Notes: generated from the sequence alone by a model not told the origin. DNA of 64,000 nt from Aegilops tauschii subsp. strangulata (GCF_002575655.3 NC_053038.3:144786885-144850884), one strand, 5' to 3'. Positions 1 through 12,532 are shown, counted from the first letter of the stretch. Program-made: numbers and translations.

Positions 1-391
1 CTATATCTCGATCTGACATCTGAACTCGCATAGGCATGCAACAACATGACCTCACGCCGTTCAAGAAGCTAGGTTCCATCCTTGATGATATGGAAGGACG
101 GAACTTCTAGTGATTTACGATGCCGATGATGATGATATGTGTCGGTTGAACTTGTATGCTTTCTGTAGCGATTAAACTTTGTGATGTCCATGGTCCCAGC
201 CAAAATTGCATAACGCTACTTTGTTAGTTTGGGTACGATGACATGAGTACCTCTAGTTAATTATTTTGCATACTATATGTTGCATCTAGTTGCTAACCCT
301 TTCTTTTTCGTGTTGCTCTAGTATATTTTGTTGCATATGATCATACATTCTCTTGATGAAGATGCATCTCTAACAGGTACCTAGATTCTTG

Positions 392-643
392 ATGGCGAAG
401 GAGTGCTATTTCGTGTATGAAGGGAAGGTTCCGGGAGTGTACGACGAGTGGTATGAGTGTCAGGCGCAAGTGGAGGGGGTCTCGGGCGCCAGCCATAAAG
501 GCTTCAAAAGCAGACAAGAAGCACAAGCTAGTTACTTGAGGTACACGCTAGCGCGAGAGAGGCCTCATAACCGCCGCCTCATGTACTGCATAGTTCCGCT
601 ATCACTCATAGTGATAGCACTTCTCGTGTATATCATTGTTTAG
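392..643 (+). CDS. Small protein: RNase H1 N-terminal (viroplasmin-like) domain plus C-terminal membrane anchor
   Basis: The 83-residue ORF starts at the ATG at 392. Residues about 4-50 contain the pattern YFVYEGKVPGVYDEW, then GASHKGFKSRQEA, typical of the small domain at the N terminus of eukaryotic RNase H1 and in caulimovirus viroplasmin, which binds RNA/DNA hybrids. There is no RNase H catalytic domain. After a basic stretch (about 55-64) comes a hydrophobic segment (about 66-83) that could be a tail anchor. The gene lies inside the CACTA element about 500 bp from its end. An intron may precede it, because acg-free pyrimidine-poor sequence with an AG lies just upstream, but I cannot prove this. 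Function in the element is unknown. Confidence 0.6.
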   Translation: MAKECYFVYEGKVPGVYDEWYECQAQVEGVSGASHKGFKSRQEAQASYLRYTLARERPHNRRLMYCIVPLSLIVIALLVYIIV

Positions 644-956
644 ATGGATGACGTTGTAGTTGCAAGTATTCGAGACTTGCATGTATCGCTATTTTCGAGA
701 TGATGACGAGAGACCACTTTGTGTTGGATGATGATTATGATGAGACTATTTGTATGTATATGCTATGATTACATTTGTGGTCTCACAGCCATTTGTATGT
801 GTATGATGATGACATTTCTATGTGCTAAAGATTCTTGTATAAAGCCTGTTCAAATACAAAACAAATATGCAAAAAAAAACTAATAAAATTAGCAGTAGCG
901 AGTGGAGAAAAGTTAGCAGCAGCGTGCCACAGGAAGTAATGCGGTGTAGTAAAGAG

Positions 957-1140
957 CGCTAGAGCTATTAGCAGTAGCGCGCTTCCATATTGCTTGCTGC
1001 TGCTACGCTTGTTTAGCAGTAGCGCGGGCAGACATGCGCTGCTGCTACAGGTTAGCTGTAGCACCGTATCAGTAGTGCGGGACCCCGCGCTACTGCTATG
1101 TCTAAAACCCGCGCTGCTGCTAGGCTTTTCCCTAGTAGTG
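957..1140. repeat. CACTA-A subterminal repeat array and terminal inverted repeat
   Basis: Short units of the type GCAGTAGCGCG and its inverse CGCTGCTGCTA recur at least six times in both orientations up to the terminus. Such arrays are the usual transposase-binding region of CACTA elements; here that role is inferred from family knowledge. Confidence 0.8.
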
Positions 1141-1143
1141 CTT

Positions 1144-4100
1144 CCTGATGATAGTGTCATTGACAGAGTTCTTCAGTCACTGCCACCAAGCTATAAAAGC
1201 TTCATGATGAACTATAATATGCAAGGGATGGATAAGACAATTCCCAAGCTCTTCGCGATGCTAAAGGCTGCGGAGGTAGAAATCAAGAAGGAGCATCAAG
1301 TGTTGATGGTTAACAAGACCACTAGTTTCAAGGGAAAGGGCAAAAGGAAGAAGGGGAACTTCAAGAAGAACGACAAGCAAGTTGCTGCTCAAGTGAAGAA
1401 GCCCAAGTCTAGACCTAAGCCTGAGACTGAGTGCTTCTACTGCAAAGGGACTGGTCACTGGAAGCAAAACTGCCCCAAGTATTTGGCGGATAAGAAGGAT
1501 GGCAAAGTGAAAGGTATATGATATACATGTTATTGATGTGTACCTTACTAATGCTCGTAGTAGCGTCTGGGTATTTGATACTGGTTTTGTTGCTCATATC
1601 TGCAACTCGAAATAGGGGCTACGGATTAAATGAAGATTGGCTAAGGACGAGGTGACGATGTGCGTGGGAAATGGTTCCAAAGTCGATGTGATCGCCGTCG
1701 GCACGCTACCTCTACATCTACCTTCACGATTAGTTTTAGACCTGAATAATTGTTATTTGGTGCCAGTATTAAGCATGAACATTATATCAGGATCTTGTTT
1801 GATGCGAGACGGTTATGCATTTAAATCAGAGAATAATGGTTGTTCTATTTATACGAGTAATATCTTTTATGATCATGCACCCTTGACGAGTGGTCTATTT
1901 TTGTTGAATCTCGATTGTAGTGATACACATATTCATAATATTGAAGCCAAAAGATGCAAGGTTAATAATGATAGTGCAACTTATTTGTGGCACTGCCGTT
2001 TAGGTCATATTGGTGTAAAGCACATGATGAAACTCCATGCTGATGGGATTTTGGAATCACTTGATTATGAATCACCTCATGCTTGCGAACCATGCCTCAT
2101 GGGCAAGATGACTAAAACTCCGTTCTCCGGAACAATGGAGCGAGCAACTGACTTATTGGAAATAATACATGCTGATGTATGCGGTCCGATGAGTGTTGAG
2201 GCTCGCGGCGGGTATCGTTATTTTCTGACCTTCAGAGATGATTTGAGCAGATATGGGTATATCTACTTAATGAATTATAAGTCTGAAACATTTGAAAAGT
2301 TCAAAGAATTTGAGTGAAGTGGAAAATCATCGTAACAAGAAAATAAAGTTTCTACGATCTGATCGTGGAGGTGAATATTTGAGTTATGAGTTTGGTCTTC
2401 ATTTGAACAATGTGGAATAGTTTCGCAACTCACGCCACCTGGAACACCACAACATAATGGTGTGTCCAAACGTCGTAACCGTACTTTATTAGATATGGTA
2501 CGATCTATGATGTCTCTTACTATTTTACCGCTATCATTTTGGGGTTATGCTTTAGAGACGACTGCATTCACGTTAAATAGGGCACCATCTAAATCCGTTG
2601 AGACGACACCGTATGAACTGTGGTTTGGCAAGAAACCTAAGTTGTCATTTCTTAAAGTTTGGGCTGCGATGCTTATGTGAAAAATCTTCAACCTGATAAG
2701 CTCAAACCTAAATCGGAGAAATGTGTCTTCATAGGATACCCAAAAGAGACTGTTGGGTACACCTTCTATCACAGATCCGAAGGCAAGACATTCGTTGCTA
2801 AGAATGGATCCTTTCTAGAGAAGGAGTTTCTCTCTAAAGAAGTGAGTGGGAGGAAAGTAGAACTTGATGAGGTAATTGTACCTTATCCTGAATTGGAAAG
2901 TAGTTCATCACATAAATCAGTTCCAGTGATTCCTACACCAATCAGTGAGGAAGCTAATGATGATGATCATAAAACTTTAGATCAAGTTACTACCGGACCT
3001 TGTAGGTCAACCAGAGTACGATCCGCACCAGAGTGGTACGGTAATCCAGTTCTAGAGGTCATGTTACTTGACCATGATGAACCTACGAACTATGAGGAAG
3101 CGATGATGAGCCCAGATTCCGCGAAATGGGATAGATGTATGAGAACAAAGTATGGACTTTGGTTGACTTGCTCGATGATCGGCAAGCCATAGAGAATAAA
3201 TGGATCCACAAGAAAAAGACTGACGCTAACGGTAATGTTACTGTCTACAAAGCTCGACTTGTTGCGAAAGGTATTCGACAAGCTCAAGGAGTTGACTATG
3301 ATGAGACCTTCTCACCCGTCGCGATGCATAAGTCTGTCCGAATCATGTTAGCAATTGCCGCATTTTATGATTATGAAATTTGGCAAATGGAGGTAAAAAC
3401 TACATTCCTAAATGGATATCTTAAAGAAGAGTTGTATATGATGCAACCAGAAGGTTTTGTCGATCCTAAAGATGCTAACAAAGTGTGCAAGCTCCAGCGA
3501 TCCATTTATGGACTGGTGCAAGCCTCTCGGAGTTGGAATATACGCTTTGATCGTGTGATCAAAGCATATGGTTTTATACAGACTTTTGGAGAGGCCTGTA
3601 TTTACAAGAAAGTGAATGGGAGCTCTGTAGCATTTCTAATATTATATGTGGATGACATATTGTTGATCGGAAATAATACATAATTTCTGGATAGCATAAA
3701 AGGATACTTGAATAAGAATTTTCTATGGAAGACCTCGGTGAAGCTGCTTATATATTGGGCATCAAGATCTATAGAGATAGATCAAGACGCTTAATTGGAC
3801 TTTCACAAAGCACATACCTTGATAAAGTTTTGAAGAAATTCAAAATGGATTAGTCATAGAAAGGGTTCTTGCCTGTGTTACAAGGTGTGAAGTTGAGTCA
3901 GACTCAATGCCCGACCACTGCAGAAGATAGAGAGAAAATGAAAGTTATTACCTACGCCTCAGCCATAGGTTCTATCATGTATGCAATGTTGTGTACCCGA
4001 CCTGATGTGTTCCTTGCTATTAGTTTAGCACGGAGGTACCAAAGTAATTCAGGAGTGGATCATTGGATAGCGGTCAAGAACATCGTGAAATACCTGAAAA

Positions 4101-4560
4101 GGACTAAGGATATGTTTCTCGTTTATGAAGGTGACAAAGAGCTCGTCATAAATGGTTACGTCGATGCAAGCTTTGGCATTGATCCGGATGACTCTAAGTC
4201 ACAAACCGGATACGTATTTATATTGAATGGTGGAGCTGTCAGTTGGTGCAGTTCCAAACAGAGCGTCGTGGCGGGATCTACGTGTGAAGCGGAGTACTTA
4301 GCTGCTTCGGAAGCAACAAATCAAGGAGTCTGGATGAAGGAGTTCATATCCGATCTAGGTGTAATACCTAGTGCATCAGGTCCAATGAAAATCTTTTGTG
4401 AAAATACTGGAGCAATGGCCTTGGCGAAGGAATCCAGATTTCACAAGAGAACCAAACAGATCAAGAGATGCTTTAATTCCATCCACGATCAAGTTAAGGA
4501 GGGAGACATAGAGATTTGCAAAATACATACGATCTGAATGTTGCAGACCCGTTGACTAAG
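1144..4560 (+). pseudogene. Copia-1 gag-pol polyprotein, broken
   Basis: Recognisable blocks in order: gag C-terminal part with a CCHC zinc knuckle (CFYCKGTGHWKQNCP, about 1434-1478); protease with VFDTG (about 1572-1586); GAG-pre-integrase with the HCRLGHIG motif (about 1990-2015); integrase core (about 2150-2680); reverse transcriptase with YVDDILLIG (about 3643-3670); RNase H (about 4130-4530). The frame is broken many times: stops after the protease motif, frameshifts near 2315, 2670, 3140 and 3690, and a loss of about 30 bp near 3130 compared with Copia-2. The protein cannot be made whole from this copy. In an intact element it would drive reverse transcription and integration in cytoplasmic particles. 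Confidence 0.85.
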
Positions 4561-4650
4561 CCTCTTCCATGAGCAAAACATGATCAGCACCAAGACTCCA
4601 TGGGTGTTAGAATCATTACTATGTAATCAAGATTATTGACTCTAGTGCAA

Positions 4651-4659
4651 GTGGGAGAC
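4651..4659 (+). other. Copia-1 polypurine tract
   Basis: The sequence gtgggagac lies directly before the TG that opens the 3' LTR, the position where plus-strand DNA synthesis is primed. Confidence 0.75.
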
Positions 4660-6388
4660 TGAAGGAAATATGCCCCAGAGGCAATAACAAAGTTGTTATT
4701 TATATTTCCTTATATCACGATAAATGTTTATTATTCATGCTAGAATTGTATTAACCGGAAACTTAGTACATGTGTAAATACATAGACAAAAATAGTGTCC
4801 CTATTATGCCTCTACTTGACTTGCTCGTTAATCAAAGATGGTTAAGTTTCCTAACCATAGACATGTGTTGTCATTTGATGAACGGGATCACATCATTAGA
4901 GAATGATGTGATGGACAAGACCCATCCGTTAGCTTAGCATAATGGTCGTTTAATTTTATTGCTATTGCTTTCTTCATGACTTATACATATTCCTCTGACT
5001 ATGAGATTATGCAACTCCCGAATACCGGAGGAACACTTTGTGTGCTATCAAACGTCACAACATAACTGGATGATTATAAAGATGCTCTACAGGTGTCTCC
5101 GAAGGTGTTTGTTGAGTTGGCATAGATCAAGATTAGGATTTGTCACTCCGTGTATCGGAGAGGTATCTCTGGGCCCTCTCGGTAATGCACATCACTATAA
5201 GCCTTGCAAGCAATGTGACTAATGAGTTAGTTGCGGGATGATGCATTACGGAACAAGTAAAGAGACTTGACGGTGACGAGATTGAACTAGGTATGAAGAT
5301 ACCGACGATCGAATCTCGGGCAAGTAACATACCGATGACAAAGGGAATGATGTATGTTGTTATGCGGTTTGACCAATAAAGAGCTTCGTAGAATATGTAG
5401 GAGCCAATATGAGCATCCAGGTTCTGCTATTGGTTATTGACCAGAGATGTGTCTCGGTCATGTCTACATAGTTCTCGAAGCCTTAGGGTCCGCACGCTTA
5501 ATGTTCGATGACGATTTGTATTATGAGTTATGTGATTTGATGACCGAAGTTTGTTCGGAGTCCCGAATGAGATCACGAACATGACGATGAGTCTCGAAAT
5601 GGTCGAGAGGTAAAGATCGATATATTGGAAGGTTATATTCAAACACCGAAATGGTTCCGAAGTGATTCGGGTATTTTTTGGAGTACCGGGAGGTTTCCGG
5701 AACCCCCCGAGGAAGTAATGGGCCTTATTGGGCCATAGGGGATAAGAGGAGGCATGCCAAGGGGAGGTGGCACCCCCCCATGGAGTCCAAATTGGACTAG
5801 GGAAGGGGGCGGTGGCCCCCTTGCCCTTTCCTACTCCCTCTCCCTTTCCCTCTTTCCTACTCCGGAAAGGAAAGGGGAATCCTACTAGGACTTGGGAGTC
5901 CTAGTAGGACTCCCCACCATGGCGCGCCCCCTAGGCTGGCGGCCTCCTCCTCCCCTCCTTTATATACGGGGGGAGGGGCACCCCAAAGCACAACAGACAA
6001 TCTCTTAGCCGTGTGCGGTGCCCCCCTCCACAGTTTAACACCTCGGTCATATCGTCGTAGTGCTTGGGCGAAGCCCTGCGCCGGTAACTTCATCATCACC
6101 GTCGCCACACCGTGGTGCTGATGGAACACTCCCTCATCCCTCTGCTAGATCAAGAGTTCGAGGGACGTCATCATGCTGAACGTGTGCTGAACACGGAGGT
6201 GCCGTAGGTTCGATACTTGGATCGATTGGATCGTGAAGACGTTCGACTACATCAACCGCATTACTAAACATTTCCGCTTTCGGTCTACGAGGGTACGTGG
6301 ACACACTCTCCCGTCTCGTTGCTGTGCATCCCCTAGATAGATCTTGCATGATCGTAGGAATTTTTTTGAATTACTACGTTCCCCAACA
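4660..6388 (+). repeat. Copia-1 3' LTR (1729 bp)
   Basis: Begins TGAAGGAAATATGCCCC and ends GTTCCCCAACA, the start and end typical of BARE/WIS/Angela-like LTRs. It contains a TATA box in the run tatatacggg at 5961-5970, preceded by a GC-rich stretch. Only one LTR of this element is in the window, so its age cannot be estimated here. Confidence 0.85.
5961..5966 (+). promoter_or_regulatory. TATA box of Copia-1 LTR
   Basis: TATATA followed by a G-rich leader in the last third of the LTR, the usual place of the U3/R promoter in these Copia LTRs. Confidence 0.5.
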
Positions 6389-8674
6389 GTGAAAGCGCCA
6401 TGTAATTGCTTTACTTTATCACTATGTGTTAGCGATAGTTGTAGAAGCATTAGATGGCGTGACGACCTCGACGCACTAACGCTACGATGGAGATCAAGGT
6501 GTCAAGCCGGTGACAATGGAGATCATGACGTTGCTTTGGAGATGGAGATCAAAAGGACAAGATGATGATGGCCATATCATGTCACATATTTTGATTGCAT
6601 GTGATGTTTATCTTTTATGCATCTTATTTTTCTTAGAATGATGGTAGTATTATAAGATGATCCCTTCACTTAATTTCAAGATAAAAGTGTTCTCTCTGAG
6701 TATGCACTGTTGCTACAGTTCGTCGTTTCGATACACCACATGATGATCGGGTGTGATAGACTCTACGTTCACATACAACGGGTGTAAGAAAGTTTTACAC
6801 ATGCAGAATACTTGGGTTATACTTGACGAACCTAGCATGTATAGACATGGTCTCGGAACACTGGAGACCGAAAGGTCGAATGCAAGTCTTATAGTAGATA
6901 TGATCAACATGGAGATGTTCACCATTGATGACTACCCCATCTCACGTGATGATCGGACATGGGTTAGTTGATTTGGATCACATATCACTTAGATGACTTG
7001 AGGGATGTCTATTTAAGTGGTTGTTCTTTAGTAATTTGATTAATTGAACTTTATCATGAACTTAGTCTTATAGTTTTTCATATCCAGTTGTAGATCAATG
7101 GCCCAAGCTACCGTTCCCCTGAATTTTAATGCGTTCCTAGAGAAAGCTAAGTTCAAAGATGATGGTTGCAACTACACGGACTGGGTCCGTAACTTGAGGA
7201 TCATCCTCATTGCTGCATAGAAGAATTATTTCCTTGATGCACCGCTAGGTGAAAGGCCTGCTGCAGGAGCTGAAGCTGATGTTATGAACATCTGGCAAGC
7301 GATCTAATGACTAATCTATAGTTCAGTGTGTCATGATTTACGGCTTAGAACCGGGACTTCAAATACATTTTGAACATCATGGAGCATATGAGATGTTCCA
7401 AGAGTTGAAGTTAATATTTCAAGCAAATTCCCGGGATGAGAGATATGAAGTATCCAACAAGTTCTATAGCTGCAAGATGGAGGAGAACAGTTATGTCAGT
7501 GATCTCATACTCAAAATGTGTGGGTATTATAATCACTTGACTCAGCTGGGAGTTAATCTTCTAGTTGATTGTGTTATTTACAGAGTTCTTCAATCACTGC
7601 CACCAAGCTATAAAGGCTTCGTGATGAACAATAATATGCAAGGGATGAACAAAACAATTCCCGAGCTCTTCGCAATTCTTAAGGTTGCGATGGTAGAAAT
7701 CAAGAAGGAGCATCAAGTGTTGATGGTTAACAAGATCATTAGTTTCAAGAAAAAGGGCAAGGGAAAGAAAGGGAAGTTCAAGAAGAATGGCAAGCAAGTT
7801 GCCACTCCCGGGAAGAAGCCCAAAGCTAGACCCAAGCCTGAAACTGAGTGCTTCTACTGCAAAGGGACTGGTCACTGGAAGTGGAACTGCCCCAAATACT
7901 TGGCGGATAAGAAGGATGGCAAAGTGAACAAAGGTATATTTGGTATACATGTTATTGATGTGTACCTTAATAATGCTCGTAGTAGCGCCTGGGTATTTGA
8001 TACTGGTTCTATTGCTCATATTTGTAACTCAAAACCGGAGCTACGGATTAAACGAAGATTGGCTAAGGACGAGGTGACGATGCGCGTCAGGAATGGTTCC
8101 ATGGTCGATGTGATCGCCGTTGGCACGCTACCTCTACATCTACCTTTGGGATTAGTTTTAGACCTGAATAATTGTTATTTGGTGCCAGTGTTGAGCATGA
8201 ACACTGTATCTGGATCTTGTTTAGTGTGAGACGGTTATTCATTTAAATTAGAGAATAATGGTGGTTCTATTTAAATGAGTAATATCTTTTATGGTCATGC
8301 ACCCTTGAAGAATGGTCTATTCTTGTTGAATCTCGATTTTAGTGATACACATATTCATAATATTGATGCCAAAAGTTGCAAAGTTGATAATGATAGTGCA
8401 ACATATTTGTGGCACTGCCGTTTAGGTCATATTGGTATAAAGCGCATGAAGAAACTCCATGATGGACTTTTGGAATCACTTGATTATGAATCATTTGATA
8501 CTTGCGAACCATGCCTCATGGGCAAGATGACTAAAACTCCATTCGCCGGAACAATGGAGCGAGCTAATGACTTGTTGGAAATAATACATACCGATGTATG
8601 CGGTCCAATGAGTGTTGAAGCACGCGGCGGGTATCGTTATTTTCCGACCTTCACAGATGATTTGAGTAGGTATG
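6389..8674 (+). mobile_element. Copia-2, first segment (5' leader, gag, protease, start of integrase)
   Basis: The segment begins inside the leader, because the 5' LTR and PBS lie left of the Copia-1 insertion and outside the window. Bases 6389-7097 are untranslated leader with no ORF of note. The gag start is at 7098. The segment stops at gtatg (8670-8674), the target duplication of Fatima, and continues at 34707 in the same reading context (integrase core). Confidence 0.88.
7098..8674 (+). pseudogene. Copia-2 gag-protease-integrase N-terminal part, broken
   Basis: The natural gag start is the ATG at 7098 (MAQATVPLNF). In-frame TAG at 7218 and a frameshift before 7333 break the N-terminal gag. 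From 7333 a frame runs through gag, a CCHC knuckle (CFYCKGTGHWKWNCP), and protease (VFDTGSIAHIC) up to a stop at 8227. A further stop near 8272 precedes the GAG-pre-integrase domain (HCRLGHIG) and the first integrase aspartate region (HTDVCGPM). The codon of the first stop fits a C-to-T change of CAG, judged from the related copies. Confidence 0.85.
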
Positions 8675-9143
8675 TGAGGAAGTCCTAGACTAAGGGGTCC
8701 TCGGGCGTCCGGCCTGTTGGACATGGGCCGGACTAATGGGCTGTGAAGATACAAGACCGAAGACTCTCTCCCGTGTCCGGATGGGACTCTCCTTGGTGTG
8801 GAAGGCAAGCTTGGCGACCAAATATGAAGATTCCTTTCTCTGTAACCGACTTTGTACAACCCTAGTCCCCTCCGGTGTCTATATAAACCGGAGGGCTTAG
8901 TCCGGAAACGGATACAGTCATACAGGCTAGACTTCTAGGGTTTTAGCCATTATGATCTCGTGGTAAATCAACTCTTGTAATACTCATATTCATCAAGATC
9001 AATCAAGCAGGAAGTAGGGTATTACCTCCATAGAGAGGGCCCGAACCTGGGTAAACATTGTGTCCCCCGTCTCCTGTTACCATCTACCTTCGACGCACAG
9101 TTCGGGACCCCCTACCCGAGATCCGCCGGTTTTGACACCGACA
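8675..9143 (+). repeat. Fatima 5' LTR
   Basis: 469 bp, starts TGAGGAAGTCCTAGAC and ends CACCGACA. A TATA box (tatataaa, 8880-8887) lies near the middle. Confidence 0.9.
8880..8887 (+). promoter_or_regulatory. TATA box in Fatima 5' LTR
   Basis: TATATAAA directly before a short GC-rich stretch inside the LTR; likely core promoter for the genomic transcript. Confidence 0.55.
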
Positions 9144-9190
9144 TTGGTGCTTTGATTGAGAGTTCCACTGTGCCGTCCCCAAAAGGTTTG

Positions 9191-12100
9191 ATGGCCCCTT
9201 CAATCATCCACAACAATGCTGTCCAAGGAGAGGTCTTCCTCCCCAGATAGATCTTCGTGTTCGGCGGCTTCGCACTGCGGGCCAACTCGCTTGGCCATCT
9301 GGAGCAGATCGATAGCTACGCCCTTGGCCGTCAGGTCAGATTCGGGAGCTTGAACTACGTCGCGGATATCCGCGGAGACTTTATCTTCGACGGATTCGAG
9401 ACCACGGCAGTCGTTCCCCTTCACCACGATGAACATTACTTAAATCTGTCATCGGACCATACCCAGGAAATTGTACCGGTAACCGCTCTGGCCTTAGATC
9501 CGGAGCAGACCGCGCCATCCGAGGACGGGAAGCTCAACCCCGTCACGGAAGCCGCAGATTCCACGGCATTGGAGCCGCACACAGACCTAACCTCGAGTAA
9601 TGTCTGTGTCACCAGAACCTCGGACTCATTTCCGGCGATAAGTTCCGAACCATGTGCGTCCGCTTATGTCGAGCCGGATAGGTCATCGATCGCCGAATTT
9701 AGCACCGCGGACATCTTCCGGCACTCGCCTTTAGGCGACGTGCTGAACTCATTAAAAAATCTGTCCTTAGCCAGGGACTCACAGCTGAACTATGTCCGGT
9801 TCGAACTGGAGGTCGACGGCGGGGAATTTCGCTTCCCACCCGCCACTCACTACATAGCCACTGTCGAGGACTTAACCGACATGCTCGATTATGGCTCCGA
9901 AGACATCGACAGTATGGATGACGATGCAGATGAGGAGCACGGCCAAAACCCGCCGTTTACCGGATGCTGGACGACCACTTCTTCGTACGACGTATACATG
10001 GTGGATACACCCAAAGAGAATAACGGCGAGGACAAGGAAAATCCAGTTGAGGATGAGCCTCCTAAGACACAACCAAACTGCCGGCGTCAGTGGCGCCGCT
10101 CTAAATCCTGCCGTAGCAAGGAAAGCAACACCAGCACAGGAGACGATCACACTCCGGACGGTGCTGAAGACAGAGAAGATCCCGACGAACAAACGGCCGA
10201 ACAGGACGATCGGGAAGATGGGCAAGTTAGCCCTGATGAAGAGGCCATAAACGACGACTCGGAGGGCAACACTTATCTTCCACCCTCCGAGGATGAGATG
10301 AGCCTTGGCAGCGAGGATTTTATCATGCCTGAGGAACCTCTCGAGCAAGAGCGCTTTAAGCGCCAGCTAATAGCCACTGCAAGGAGCCTGAAAAAGAAGC
10401 AGCAGCAGCTTCAAGCTGATCAAGATCTGCTCAATGATAGATGGACTAATGTCCTGGCAGCCGAAGAATACGGCCTTAAGCGCCCAGCCAAAAGTTACCC
10501 GAAGCGCAAATTGCTACCTCAGTTCGATGACGAGGCGCCGGAGCCCGTACCATCATCGCGCAATGCGGCTGACCGGCCACCACGCGGTCGGGATAAAGCG
10601 GCAACTCAAGCTGAACACCAGACCGCCCCACCCCACCATAAAGGCAGCGGTAAAACAGCTCGGGGTTACACATATGAACTTCGATAGGACCTGGACAGTA
10701 GAGCAGGACATACAAGATCAATCTATGGATCGCGAGGACGTGCCTTGACGCGCGATGACGGCTACCTATTCGGATGTGACAAACCTTGTCACGCCTGGGC
10801 CGAAAACCGCGGACGGACTCCATCGGAGCTACGTCGCGATGTGGCCCGATATAGAGGCACCACACACCCTCTTTGCTTCACTGACGAAGTAATGGATCAA
10901 GAATTCCCAGAAGGGTTTAAACCCGTAAATATCGAATCATACGATGGAACAACCGATCCCGCGGTATGGATCGAGGATTTCATTCTCCACATCCATATGG
11001 CCCGCGGAGATGATCTGCACGCCATCAAATACCTCCCACTAAAACTAAAAGGGCCAGCTCGTCACTGGTTCAGTCTGCCTGAAAATTCCATTGGCAGCTG
11101 GGAGGACTTGGAAGAAGCCTTCCTTGACAACTTCCATGGTACATATGTCCGGCCACCAGATGCCGATGACTTAAGTCACATAGTTCAACAACCTCGAGAG
11201 TCAGCCAGGAAATTCTGGACTAGGTTCCTAACTAAAAAGAACCAGATCGTTGACTATCTGGAAGCCGAAGCCCTAGCGGCCTTTAAACATAGCATCCGTG
11301 ATGAATGGCTCGCCCGCCACCTCGGCCAGGAAAGGCCGAAGTCCATGGCAACCCTCACGGCACTCATGACCCGCTTTTGTGCGGGTGAGGATAGTTGGCT
11401 GGCCCGTAGCAAAAACACAGCAAGTGAAATGGGCACCTCCGAGGCCAAAAATAGCAACGGCAAGCTCTGGCGCAGCAGACACAAACACCGAAGCAATGGC
11501 AACAACACCGATGACACGACAGTCAACGCCGGATTTAGTGGCTCCAAGTGCGGTCAGCAGAAGAAGCCATATAAAAGAAACAATCAGGGACCATCCAGCT
11601 TGGACCGCATACTCGATCGTCCGTGCCAGATCCATGGCACCCCAGACAAACCAGCCAATCATACCAACAGAGATTGTTGGGTTTTTAAACAGGCCGACAA
11701 GTTAAATGCCGGGAATAAGGAAAAGGGATCGCAAAGCGAGGACGATGACGAGGAGCCCCGGCAACCGAACACAGGGGGACAAAAGAAGTTTCCCCCTCAG
11801 GTCAAAACGGTGAACATGATATATGCTACACACATCCCCAAGAGGGAGCGCAAGCGCGCGCTAAGGGACGTCTATGAGATAGAGCCAGTCGCCCCAAAAT
11901 TTAATCCATGGTCGTCATGCCCGATCACTTTTGATCGTCGGGATCATCCGACCAGTATCCGTCATGGCGGTTCAGCCGCACTGGTCATCGACCCAATCAT
12001 TGATGGATTCTACCTGACGCGAGTCCTCATGGACGGTGGCAGCAGCCTCAATCTGCTCTATTAGGATACAGTGCGCAAAATGGGCATTAACCCATCATGG

Positions 12101-12532
12101 ATCAAGCCCACGAAGACTACCTTTAAAGGAGTCATACCAGGTGTAGAGGCTCGCTGTACGGGCTCAATCACGCTAGAAGTCGTCTTCGGATCTCCGGACA
12201 ACTTCCGAAGCGAAAAATTAATCTTCGATATCGTCCCTTTTCACAGCGGCTATCATGCACTGCTCGGACGAACCGCATTTGCTTGATTCAATGCGGTGCC
12301 TCACTATGCTTATCTCAAGCTCAAGATGCCCGGACCACGCGGCGTCATAACAGTCAATGGAAACATGGAATGCTCCCTCCGCACCAAGGAGCACACCGTC
12401 GCCTTAGCAGCGGAAGTACAGAGCGGCCTTTTCAAGCAGAACCTTAATTCGGCGGCCGAGCTCCTGGACACTATCAAGAGGGCCCGGACTATTCTGCAGC
12501 AGGACAGCTCGGCTCGTCAAAATCTCGTCTAG
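9191..12532 (+). pseudogene. Fatima gag-protease, one frame with in-frame stops
   Basis: From the ATG at 9191 a single reading frame runs to 12532 with no frameshift, but with in-frame stops at 9248, 10685, 12062 and 12284. The first 500 residues are an acidic, low-complexity region. A retrotransposon gag domain follows (about 10900-11400: VNIESYDGTTDPAVW, then HWFSLPENSIGSWEDLEEAF). The aspartic protease is marked by MDGGSSLN (about 12030-12053) and YHALLGR (about 12259-12279). Compared with recalled family sequence, several stops look like single-base changes of CAG, GAG or CGA codons. The frame ends before any reverse transcriptase, so pol is missing and not merely broken. Confidence 0.85.

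Larger units (their letters stand above)
1..1140. mobile_element. CACTA DNA transposon, right-hand part (CACTA-A)
   Basis: The right terminus is read on the minus strand as CACTACTAGGGAAAAGCC, ending exactly at 1140. This matches Triticeae CACTA terminal inverted repeats. The 180 bp inside the end is packed with GC-rich subterminal repeats. The next bases, ctt (1141-1143), are also found at the equivalent place in the undisrupted Copia-2 copy (around 7557-7562), which fits a 3-bp target duplication. The left end lies outside the window. Bases 1-391 and 644-956 are non-coding interior of the element; no transposase is visible in this part. Confidence 0.85.
1141..6388 (+). mobile_element. Copia retrotransposon (BARE/WIS/Angela type), Copia-1, 5' part missing
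   Basis: The order gag, protease, integrase, reverse transcriptase, RNase H, PPT, 3' LTR is that of Ty1/Copia. The left side is cut by CACTA-A; the remaining 5' part must lie left of the window. The 3' LTR ends at 6388, followed by gtgaa (6389-6393), the expected 5-bp target duplication, and then by internal leader sequence of another copy of the same family (Copia-2). Copia-1 is therefore inserted in Copia-2. A direct tandem arrangement is unlikely, because no primer-binding site follows the LTR. Confidence 0.85.

Noticed and set aside
994..1521. ORF of 175 residues that seems to fuse a novel N-terminus to a zinc knuckle
   Set aside because: It crosses the CACTA-A/Copia-1 junction at 1140. 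The first 49 codons are CACTA subterminal repeat read through by chance.
12071..12532. Separate small genes at 12071-12286 and 12296-12532
   Set aside because: They are parts of the one Fatima gag-protease frame, divided by in-frame stops.
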